Of a stretch of DNA of 64,000 nt, positions 55,422 to 64,000 are shown in pieces. How positions within the stretch are numbered: position 1 is the first letter of the stretch; each line of letters begins with the position of its first letter. A program made the position numbers and the translations under genes. The stretch is from Capsicum annuum (taxonomy: Eukaryota > Streptophyta > Magnoliopsida > Solanales > Solanaceae): contig NC_061115.1 of the NCBI RefSeq assembly GCF_002878395.1, positions 92,785,789-92,849,788 of the forward strand. The letters are read 5' to 3'. The notes beneath the pieces are model-generated. The model saw only the letters and a program-made list of their open reading frames with translations. It searched no databases and was not told the DNA's origin.

Positions 55422-57497
55422 TGTAATAACCTATGTCAGGGAGTTTCTATGTATCATACAACTTCTCTCTTGAGTTGTAACTACACCGTATGAGTAGTAT
55501 TTTGTATTCATACGCAAGACGGTATGGTAGGGTGAACTTTCTGTTGTGGATACAATTTGACCCCTTGAATTCTTCAGGTAGAGTACGAGTGGTACGATGT
55601 TTAGTTGTATGTCCACAGAGTAGCCTTTTTATGTCTCTAACCAAGGTATGAGTAGAGGGTTTGGAGTCTTATGTAGATGATACAAGTAATAAGTGAAAAT
55701 CATATGTTGAACACTGTGTATCTTCTTGAGTCTGCTAATATTATGAGTTATGGATCTAAGTTATACTCTACCATACGAGTGGTATGGTGGACCAGTAAAA
55801 ATTGACGAGCATTTTTTGTAAAGTTTATCTAACGGCTTTTTGGTCTTTTCCTCTCATAACTTCCCATCCATGACCTATAACCCTAATCGCGGTGTTATTT
55901 TCCTACTCGCTCCAATAATATAACAATAGTTACATCCTCTTATCTTCAAGAACATCAAAATTAGGACTTCTCTCACAAGTTTATCCTTCAAGTCAGAAGA
56001 TCCAAGATTTATTCACAAGTCATGAAGCTTAAAGTATGTGTGGTCTAAGAGCAAGGTTATTATTTATTCATTGTGTCAAAAATACATGATGTTAAGATTG
56101 AATTTCTTTATATTTAATTAGGGATCATACCCAAACAGACATATTCTTGAATTATGAAACTTCCATAAGATTAAAAGCTTTAAGTTTCTCAGGAATTGCT
56201 TATACTCATGTTTTAACTTAGAAGTTTCTTATTGTGACTTTTATTTCATTATCTTGATTGGGATTGTTGAAAGATTTTAATGTGATTATTGAGCATGAAG
56301 TTTTGTTATGAACTTCCATGAATTTGAAGCATGAATTTCTATGCCCTAAGTATAAGTATTTAGTTTACAAGAAGATTATACTCTTAAGCTCCATTGATAA
56401 GTTTTATGATATGATTTAAAGTAAAGATTGTTCTTTTGATAATACGATAAGATATTAAATCCATATGTATTCAACCTAATTATTATTTAAAGAAAGAGAA
56501 GAATAAATGGGTTATAGTCTATAAACCCTTATTCTACTTTAAGGTGAATTTCCTAAAGTATGACCTTATAAGTATTTAAGGAGTAGTATTTTTCACCGAT
56601 AAAGGAATGTGGATGAGCGTATCCTAAATTCTGGGAAACTATGAGCCACCGCAAGTTAAGGTTTTTTCCAATATGGATAAAGTTCAGTGATAACTTAAGA
56701 TTAAGGTTCTATTCCGATGGAAAAGGGCAGAATAGCTCTTCCCAACATGGGTATGTCTTTGGACACCATGGTATCTCACATAATTTATGTCGGTTATAAG
56801 TATCTTCTATAAGAAAGAATAAAACTGCAGCTTTTAGAAACAAAGTTTTATGGCTTAAAAGGTTTATCCTTATGCTTCATTATTCATATTTATTATTTTG
56901 CAATCTTTTGTATGTTACAAACTCAAATTAAGTCACTTATAATTATAATGCATCATTTGAAAGATTATATGTGTATTTATTTTTCATTTTACTTATGAAT
57001 TCACCCCAATATACTAAATACATTCAAGAGGTATTGACCCACATATATGGCTATGTACTATATTGTCTTATAATTTTAGTTCTTGTGCTCGTTTCCAGTA
57101 ACACACAATTGACTACAGGTAGCATCACCTATATCCCAACATTTGGTGAGTCCTCATAGTCCGAGGACCTAGTTTATTAGACTTCTATTTGTAATTGAAT
57201 TATTTAGTCATTTGACTACAGTTTATAATTGGGTTAGCTGGTGTCTATTCTAGTGGCTCTCTAGTCAATATTAGAGGCTTGTTAGACTATTTAAGTTTTT
57301 AGTTCAAAGAGTTATTTAAATATTCCCTAGTTAAATACTTTTATTAAGACATGTCTTTGATTACCTTCAATTTCTATTTATGTTTATTTACTTCTCTTAC
57401 AAGTTTCAAGTTAAGTAGGCTTAGTGTATTAGCTTGGGACTATTCGTAGTCTTGAGCATTGTGTGATGTCGAAGGGGTACTTCCAGGTCGTTACACA
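55422..57497 (+). repeat. Element E 3' LTR
   Basis: Starts TGTAATAACCTATGTCAGGG and ends GGTCGTTACACA near 57497. It aligns along its length with 37268-39334. Dyad words include ACCATAC-gagtg-GTATGGT (55770-55788, perfect 7-bp arms). The donor-like site of the 5' LTR is changed here (AAAGTATGT near 56030). Confidence 0.85.
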
Positions 57498-58865
57498 AGC
57501 CCCACATGTGATTTTTGACTTTATTTTGGACCCAAAGAATAATAATTCAATATGGGAACCATTGTTCTCTTATTAATGCATAGATAATCTATTTTGATAG
57601 TGCACCATAATGTAGAATCTTTTTAGAAGGGTAAATCTCTATCTTAAAAGATTTATTTTGTATTTCTTTGGCATCTAGGTATGCTAGGCTTACCTTTCTC
57701 TTAGATTGGGTTAAATTATAGTATTAATATATTATGTTGCTAATTTTTTGTTGGTATTTCATACGTGGGATACTTTAGGGTAATTTAGATTACTGAAGTA
57801 AGCCGATTGAAGGACCATAATTAGGGTCAAATATCTCTCCTTAGGTATAATTCTAATCTTAGAAATAAACGATGCTTATTTATTATCTTGTTGTTAGATT
57901 TGACATACTAGTCTAATTTGAGGTAGCATTTGCCTTAGAATAGATTCTAAAGGTCAGAAGTAGGCTGTCTGGCCCATTGTACGATAAGATTGCTATTAGT
58001 TTCTTATAGTTTTAATAGACGTTTACACATTACTATAATTATATTCTTAAGCTGAGGAAATAATAGGCATAGGATCATTTATTCAATAATTGAGTTAGGA
58101 GATGATATGAGTTCTGATTCAAATTTGACAAATAACGATATGAGTTCCAGTTCAAGTCCAGTAAATGATGAAAAAAATTATGTTTCAAGTCAAAAAATGA
58201 TAATATGTATCCCGGTTCAAGTCTGCCAAATTTTGTTACCAGTTTTGGTTCTAGTCAGACATTAAGAGGTTATTTATGATGGTTATGGAATCGATTCAAG
58301 TCTGGTGGTTTTAGTATGGGAAGATTCATGGTTATGGTTTTGAGTCATGGATACTTGGTTTAATTATTATTATTACTTCTTCTCTATAGAATTAATCTTG
58401 TTAGGTTATTTAGTTACTTTTCAATGCCTTCAAGGCTTATGGGGGCCCAGTTATGATAGTGATATCTATGTTCTACTTACTTTGATTATTCTAGTTGTTT
58501 ACTTTGTGCAATTGAAGTATGAGGTTTGCCCTTATCCCTTGACTTAGTTTTCTTATCTGACATTCAATTATATTTATATTATGAGTTTGCTTAGTGGGCC
58601 GATGATGCCTACTGAGTTCCTTTGTCTTTTGTACTGATATAATCCTATTATACCTTTTTGGAGAAAATTTGAGTACTAGCAGTCTTATTTGGCTGTGTAA
58701 TTGTGCTGGTCAAATTTTAGAGATAAGGTGTAAAACCACGTACATTGCAGTACTTTTTCTATTTATATGTAACTTGGTATAGCCTTGTGGTAGGTAATGG
58801 ATGAGATTTGTTCTGTGAATATTAATGGTGTAGATGGAATTCTAGACGCTGCCAATACCTTTTTA
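57498..58865 (+). repeat. Element D 3' LTR, second segment
   Basis: Continues D's LTR after E: 57510-58740 aligns with 3580-4810 (for example GGTGGTTTTAGTATGGGAAG versus GGTGGTTATGATATGGAAAT). Similarity becomes weak after about 58800. The last 300 bp expected from the 5' LTR are not found before element H begins. Confidence 0.7.
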
Positions 58866-59227
58866 TGTAACACGATCAAGTTAACATCGATACAACTATT
58901 TAACTTAGAATTGTAAGTCGGTATTTGAATCTAAAGTTTAAAGTGACCAGGTGTGTATAAGTTGTAAGTTAGATCAAGGTGATTAGGAGCTAGAAAGGGA
59001 ATAAAATATTAAGGTGCTTACTTTAATTAATTAAGCTAGTAGGTGAGTCAACTACTTGGGTTACATGAGCCAAGTTAATGGACCAAGTCCATGAATTAGA
59101 TTTGGGCCTTTATTAGTAACTTATTTGGGGACTAAATTACGTAAAAGAAGAAGGAAAATGGAGAAAAGGCCCAATGTTCAAATCTACTGAGGCCCAAAAA
59201 TAATTGAGCCCAACTAAGAAATAAAGC

Positions 59228-59296
59228 AAGTAGGTACATCACCTACTTTGACATTTTGAGCTGCTTGAACTCCTTAAGTAGGTGCATCACCTACTT
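59228..59296. promoter_or_regulatory. Dyad elements in H LTR
   Basis: AAGTAGGTG-cat-CACCTACTT (59276-59296) has perfect 9-bp arms. A near-identical copy lies at 59228-59249 and a weaker one at 59033-59056. They lie 60 to 330 bp upstream of the TATA-like box at 59358, where enhancer-type sites would be expected. Function is inferred. Confidence 0.6.
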
Positions 59297-59357
59297 GGAA
59301 TAATTTGATTAAATTTGTGGTACAAAATCATCTAAGTGGATGGAATAAATTAGGGAC

Positions 59358-59366
59358 TTTATAAGG
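59358..59366 (+). promoter_or_regulatory. TATA-like box of H LTR
   Basis: TTTATAAGG, between the dyad cluster and the CT-rich region that precedes the donor-like site. Position fits a core promoter; not tested. Confidence 0.45.
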
Positions 59367-61572
59367 CCAAATTGCTAGTCATTTTCCATCATTATTAAGT
59401 CACAAAAAAGGGTTGCTTCACAAATTCTCTCTACTTTCTATTAAACAACAAGGAGCAACCCTATTTTCCTTTCTTGGGTTCTTGGAGAAACCCTAACTTT
59501 TGCAGCCAAAGGTAAGTGAAAACACTTATGGTTTAGCTTAATTATCTTATGGAGGATTAGGAAAATAAGCTATAAGTTCTTATATATTAATTCATGGAAG
59601 AATATGGATCAAGCTACTTGTTCACTTTTTCTCTGTTATTAAAAGATTTCTTTTCTTCTTTGATTTAAAGTGTGAAGGAAAGTTAGAGTTGAAGTTTTTG
59701 AGGAGTTCAAATTGAAAGAATGAATTGCAGAATTAAGATAAGGTGATTGCCCATTTTGTTATCCTTATGTATAAATTTGGGAAAGAATTATGGATGCATT
59801 GTTATTGAGAACTTAAGAGATGATGAGTTCAATAATTGATTGCTACAATAAAAGGGATTTGGGACATTTTGGTGGACTTTTCTTTATGTATATGTTATGG
59901 GATGCTAGGTTAAAGTTGGAGAAAGGTGTGACTAGTTTGAATTGAAATATAAAAGAAAGAGGTAGCGGTACACCACCGAGCTATTTATTGGAAGTGTTTA
60001 CTGTCCAATCTACTTTGCGTATTATTTTGAGGTGTAATAAAGGGGAGGTGGTTTCGGTGAATCTTATAAGAACATTTATGGTATGTTGATGTAATTGGAG
60101 GAGAAATGGGTTAAAATAACACCCTTGATTGATATATTAAGTGCCTACTGCCCGGTTACTGTATTGGTGAAGTTAAATAGCCCAAATGTGTTATTGGTTC
60201 CTAAGACTAGTTTACCATATATTCTATTCTAGCTATGTAATCTAAAAGGCGGGAAGTTAAGTTGGGTTACTTTCAGAGTTATATAATTAGGTATGTAAGG
60301 CATCCTCTATTTTGAACTCTTTGGCATAAAATCGGACATTCGTTCCCTCAACTAAGCTTCCAAGGTTATCCAATAACAAGTGAACATAATAGCTGCACAT
60401 TACTTTTCATGTAGCCAATGACCTTATTCCCACTCTCTAATGTGTTAAAATACCTCAATACATGCGTATTATTGAACCTGGACGTCTATTTTCACTAGGA
60501 AATTTTAGAAGTTCTCCGTTTACTGAAATAAGACCCATGTGTAATTTCAACTCCTAAACACTTTATTTGTGTGCCAATAGCTCCCTACCTTATTGTTGTT
60601 GCATTAAGTGCCCATTTATATGTCTCTTGTTGGTAGATTATTGTTTTATGGTACCATAATGTTATGACAACCAAAGTAACAATCTCAAAGGCTAAATAAA
60701 CCAACATAAATCAGTAAAATGAGTGGTAACATAGAGGTATAAGCCTAGCAAGGGCCGATGTCGATACCTTTATATGTGGGTCATAAATCAAAAGTATAAG
60801 CCTAGAATGGGTTGATCCCAATGTTCTTATGTGGGTGGCAGCTTAGGGGAGTACGCCTAGCATGGGCCCATCCCGAGTTATCTATTTACCACTAATCAGC
60901 TAGTCATTTGCATTATATGGCTTACTAAGATTATGAATTAAGAAAGGTAAAAAAATGAATAAAAGAATGTAATGTACGTCGTCCCATAGGTATATATAAA
61001 GGTGGTCTCCTAGTACTACTTATACATTTGTATCTAATTTCTATTGAGCTCTTGTATCATGTGTTGTTAACTTTAGGATTACATATTCAGTACATATTTT
61101 CGTACTGGCATCCCTCATGGGTGATCGGTATTTCATGGTGTAGGCGCAGGTGCTTCAGCTAATACACCTCACTAGTACGAGCACGGGCTATTTAGTGACT
61201 ATTGGTGAGCTCCAGGTTGATTCGTGGCTTTTCGAGTCTGTTCCATATATTTTGGTATTGTGAAGTAGTCAAGAGTACGGTGGGCATTTTCCCCAACCCT
61301 AACTATGTATCTTTTTGAGTCTTAGTAGACTAATGTAAAGTTAAACTTGGTAGTGTTATGTCTTTTAGATGTGGTGGCCCCAATGACCAAGTATTGTATA
61401 AAATTTTATGCTTGCTTATCTAGTAATTCTCATCGATGCATAATATCATGCTTGTAAAAACCTTTAGTTATCGTAGTTACATGCATGAGAAGTTCAAGGT
61501 TATAGATTGGTTCTCTCGAGCCTTTCCGGCTTAGGGTGCCTGTTCGCCCTAATAGTATTTGAGGCGTGACAA

Positions 61573-61595
61573 AAGTGTTATCAGAGCTGGTCTTC
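61573..61595 (+). other. Element H primer binding site
   Basis: AAGTGTTATCAGAGCTGGTC keeps the TATCAGAGC core of the initiator methionine tRNA site, two bases after the LTR. Confidence 0.8.
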
Positions 61596-61783
61596 CTAGG
61601 AAGTCTACAAAGCCGTGTCTACGTAGAGACTTGCTTATGGGTGTGTTGTGCGACCCATTTATAAACAAGAGTCTATGGGCATTTAGGGTTTTTTTTTCAC
61701 ATCTTAGATCCTGCAATAGAGCCCAAGCCGTAGGTGAAGTCATATTTAACCACTAAAACTATTTTTTTCTTATTATAGTAAAG
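61596..61783 (+). other. Element H leader with acceptor-like site
   Basis: Ends ACTATTTTTTTCTTATTATA then G (61758-61778), a T-rich tract and AG five bases before the gag ATG. With the LTR donor at 59511/59512 it would define a 2,267-base intron that removes the PBS. Confidence 0.4.
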
Positions 61784-63000
61784 ATGCCGGTTACAAGAAG
61801 GAGTAATAATATAGGTAAGCGAGTATACATGGCTGCTGGAGAAGGGACAAGCAAGTCACAACCAAGAAAAGCTCATCAAAGTTTGGCTCAAGCTGAGTCT
61901 GTATAGCAAACTTTTTCTACTCCTCCATCTCCAGAAGAACTGAAGAGGAGAAGAATCGCATCCTCAGAACCACCTATTAAAGCTACTGACCAAGATCTAA
62001 GGAGTGCGGTGCAATTGTTGGCTCGTAGAGTTGCTGTACAAGCTCAAGGACAAGCTATTTCAACCACAGGTTCTAGTGGTGCAGATAAGGCAGCAGGCCT
62101 TTCGAAAGCAGGATTTTCTTAAATTGGATCCTCCTACATTCACTGAATTGTATATTAATGAATACCCATAGGACTTTATTGATAAAATCTAAAGGTCTCT
62201 AGATGTCATGCATATATCGGGTAAGGAGACAGTAGAGCTAACATCATATAGATAAAAAGAGGAGGCTTTATTTTGGTATGAATACTAGAAACAATATAGG
62301 GGTATCAATGCACCTTCAGCTACTTGGAAAGATTTTATAGGGGAATTTCTTAATTATTAACTTCCATTTGATATTTGATAGTCCCGTGCAGATGAGTTCC
62401 TGAATCTTCGCCTAGGGAATATGAGTGTGATGGAGTACAACCTCCTGTTTAACTCTTTGGCTAGGATGCTCCTAATGAAGTTTCTACTATGGATGATTGA
62501 GTTCATCAATATGTGGATAGATTGGATCCATATCTGGTTAGAGATTTTAATATTGATGCTTTGAACAAAGACATGGACATAGCAAGGATACAAGCTTTTT
62601 CACAAAAAATGAAGTATCAGAGGCAAATAAGAACACAAGAATTTGAAAAAGGGTATTCCGATAGGGCCAGATTTATGAGGTAGTTCATGGCATCCCAAGG
62701 TGAGTTTAGGACTCAATTTTTTAATAGACCGCCTAGGTCATTATCTTCTTATCCTACAACTAGTGCTCTACTACAGTTGCAAGCGTCCAAACGCAACCAG
62801 TTTAGGCAAAGATGTGAAAGTAAGAGTTCACGAACAGTGGAGTATAAAAAGCAAGGAAGCAAGAACCAATTAAGGTCTCCTTAGCTGCCATGTAAATAAT
62901 GTGAAAAGCTTTACTTAGGTGCATATCATTTTGGGATAAATCCTTGCTTTTGGTGTGGTACGTCGGGGCATATGATGAGAGAATAACATCAAAGAGGTAT
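61784..63000 (+). pseudogene. gag: Element H gag remnant
   Basis: Starts MPVTRRSNNIGKRVYMAAGE. The gag domain follows in a +1 frame from about 62090 (FLKLDPPTFTELY, IDKIxRSLDVMHISGKETVE, LTSYR, EFLNLRLGNMSVMEYNLLFN), then returns to the first frame (VHQYVDRLDPYLVRDF, FSQKMKYQRQIRTQEFEKGY). A zinc-knuckle remnant CFWCGTSGHMMRE lies near 62948-62983. About ten in-frame stops occur, several explained by CAG or TGG to TAG. It is followed directly by the open protease-RT frame. Confidence 0.8.
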
Positions 63001-63007
63001 AAATGAT

Positions 63008-64000
63008 ATGACACAACCTACTAGATCAGTCATTGCATCATCATCGTTGCTGCCTTATTCAGGAAGAGGTGTACAAACTATGGGTCAATGTAATGGTACT
63101 AAAGGAGTAGCTAGCTCTAGCGGAGTTCAGAATCGTACATATGCTATAGAAGATCAACCAAATTTAGAGGTTTCTCCAGATGTGGTTATAGGTACATTGT
63201 CCATATTTTCACATAATGTATATGTATTAATTGATCTTGGTTCTACATTATCATATGTTACTCCATTGGTTGCTGGAAAATTCAAAAGAACACCAAAAAT
63301 GCTAGTTAAGCCATTTGATGTGTCTACACCGATTGGTGAATCTATTACAGCTAGGAAAGTGTACCAAAATTGTATAATAACAATTTTTTGTTGGGATACA
63401 TTAGCTTACCTGGTTGAGTTAGAAATGGTAGATTTTGATATGATAATGGGTATGGATTGGTTGGCTTCTTGTTATGCCATAGTAGATTACCGAACTAAGA
63501 GGGTATATTTCTATTTTTCAAGAGAGGTAGTCCTTGAATGGAGGGATAATATTGGTGTGCCAAGAGGTAGATTTATTCCTTATTTTAAGGAAAAAAGGAT
63601 GATTTTCAAGGGTTACATATATCATCTAGTTAGAGTGAAAAATATGGATGTAGATCCACCAACTCTTCGAACCATTCCAGTGGTAAATAAATTTTCCAAT
63701 GTATTTCCTAGAGATCTTCCAGGTTTACCTCGTGAACAAGAAGTGGAGTTTGGTTTTGATGTGATTCCAAGTACTCAACAAATCTCAGTTCCTCTGTATA
63801 GAATGGCCCCAGCAGAATTACGGGACTTGAAAGAGCAATTGCAAGACTTACTAGAAAAAGGATTCATAAGGCCCAGTGTGTCCCCCTGGAGCGCGTTAGT
63901 GTTATTTGTGTGTAAGAAAGATGTCTCATTGAGAATGTGTATTTACTACGGTAAACTGAATAAGGTGACTATTAAGAACAAAAATACCCTTCCAAGAATT
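63008..64000 (+). CDS. Element H protease-RT open frame, partial at window edge
   Basis: From ATG at 63008 no stop occurs for 331 codons to the window end, in the same net frame as gag; the nearest upstream stop is TAA at 62984. The start ATG is only the first after that stop; the native product would be a Gag-Pol polyprotein. Residues 1-60 are a linker. The protease core follows with [20 protein letters not shown] (catalytic D at residue 76; the usual S or P after it is L) and [10 protein letters not shown] near residue 148. RT begins about residue 228: [59 protein letters not shown]. The catalytic YxDD lies beyond the edge. Because gag is broken, it is a relic and not a host gene. Confidence 0.75.
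   Translation, partial: MTQPTRSVIASSSLLPYSGRGVQTMGQCNGTKGVASSSGVQNRTYAIEDQPNLEVSPDVVIGTLSIFSHNVYVLIDLGSTLSYVTPLVAGKFKRTPKMLVKPFDVSTPIGESITARKVYQNCIITIFCWDTLAYLVELEMVDFDMIMGMDWLASCYAIVDYRTKRVYFYFSREVVLEWRDNIGVPRGRFIPYFKEKRMIFKGYIYHLVRVKNMDVDPPTLRTIPVVNKFSNVFPRDLPGLPREQEVEFGFDVIPSTQQISVPLYRMAPAELRDLKEQLQDLLEKGFIRPSVSPWSALVLFVCKKDVSLRMCIYYGKLNKVTIKNKNTLPRI

Larger units (their letters stand above)
37268..57497 (+). mobile_element. Element E: chromovirus-like element in the D 3' LTR, carrying F and G
   Basis: Complete layout: 5' LTR (37268-39334), PBS, gag, protease, RT (split by F), RNase H, integrase with GPY/F and chromodomain-like end, PPT, 3' LTR (55422-57497). Without F it is about 9.1 kb. 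The bases flanking it (agggc at 37263-37267 and agccc at 57498-57502) agree at 3 of 5 and may be a decayed target duplication. D LTR continues on both sides. Confidence 0.85.
332..58865 (+). mobile_element. Element D: outermost Ty3/Gypsy-like element, split by later insertions
   Basis: D is assembled from separated pieces in one orientation: 5' LTR (332-590, 3039-5152), PBS (about 5154-5170), gag remnant (5364-6681), RT to RNase H remnant (28986-29744) and 3' LTR (36977-37267, 57498-58865). The LTR pieces align with each other: 3400-3560 with 37080-37250, and 3580-4810 with 57510-58740. Insertions A, C, E and H and a solo LTR of family A split it. Protease, the first part of RT and the integrase are absent, apparently lost when sequence around A and C was deleted. 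The last ~300 bp of the 3' LTR is not seen before H starts and may continue beyond H, outside the window. D is the oldest layer and is dead. Confidence 0.7.
58866..61571 (+). repeat. Element H 5' LTR
   Basis: Starts TGTAACACGATC and ends GAGGCGTGACA; the ends mirror each other (TGTAACACG / CGTGACA). It is 2,706 bp. The only other copy would be outside the window, so the left boundary rests on this symmetry. It holds three dyad words (59033-59056, 59228-59249, 59276-59296), a TATA-like TTTATAAGG (59358-59366) and a strong donor-like AAAG/GTAAGTG (59508-59518). Confidence 0.7.
58866..64000 (+). mobile_element. Element H: chromovirus-like element, 5' part; continues beyond window
   Basis: 5' LTR (58866-61571), PBS, gag, protease and the start of RT up to the window edge. 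Integrase and 3' LTR are not in the window. Its position right after incomplete D LTR suggests insertion in D's 3' LTR. The frame net-matches from gag ATG (61784) to the edge, with two compensating indels near 62090 and 62465. Confidence 0.8.

Noticed and set aside
59400..59520. CT-rich stretch followed by a splice-donor-like site, resembling a host gene first exon
   Set aside because: It lies inside the H LTR, downstream of its TATA-like box, and no host coding exon follows; H PBS and gag do.
1..64000. Integrated plant pararetrovirus or other viral insertion
   Set aside because: All pol remnants have LTRs, PBS or Ty3/Gypsy domain order with integrase where complete; no movement-protein or pararetroviral coat pattern was seen.

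Overview
The window is plant nuclear DNA made almost entirely of old Ty3/Gypsy-type LTR retrotransposons inserted into one another. I found no intact host gene, rRNA, tRNA, bacterial-style operon or CRISPR array. AT-rich LTRs of about 1.4 to 2.7 kb, tRNA-iMet-type and tRNA-Asp-type primer binding sites, Athila-like and chromovirus-like Gag/Pol remnants and a 'putative plant transposon protein' ORF point to a large-genome dicot, probably Solanaceae, in pericentromeric-type heterochromatin. The species guess is an inference from family resemblance. No database was searched, and most boundaries are my own by-eye alignments between copies in the window.

Nesting, outermost first. Element D is the oldest host element. 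Its 5' LTR is 332-590 plus 3039-5152, interrupted by a minus-strand solo LTR of family A (591-3038). Then come a PBS, a gag remnant (5364-6681), a pol scrap (28986-29744) and a 3' LTR in pieces (36977-37267, 57498-58865). Four elements sit inside D: A (6682-28985, chromovirus-like, gag to chromodomain-like tail), C (29745-36976, Athila-related, no pol found), E (37268-57497, chromovirus-like with gag-PR-RT-RH-INT) and H (58866 to beyond the window end). B (13841-27186, Athila-type, complete gag-pol plus an extra ORF) sits inside A's 3' LTR. F (41705-52852, minus strand, gag but no recognisable pol) sits inside E's reverse transcriptase with a perfect 5-bp target duplication. G (47903-50272) is a solo LTR inside F's leader. 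D>E>F>G is therefore four levels deep.

All coding regions are pseudogenes. Most in-frame stops look like C-to-T or G-to-A changes (CAG/CAA/TGG/CGA to TAG/TAA/TGA), as expected of heavily methylated DNA. The only long open stretch is H protease-RT (63008-64000, 331 codons, open at the window edge).

Four patterns go beyond routine annotation. (1) Every LTR family carries its own dyad-symmetric word, repeated in roughly the first 100-550 bp of the LTR, upstream of a TATA-like box where one could be seen; in B and C the word recurs in internal noncoding DNA. (2) A splice-donor-like motif in the LTRs and a pyrimidine-tract/AG acceptor just upstream of gag suggest a leader intron that would remove the PBS from a translation-only RNA. 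(3) A GGGAGGCAACCC hairpin lies after pol in B, with a decayed counterpart in C. (4) Two elements without recognisable pol (F and C) keep a gag-like or CCHC ORF.
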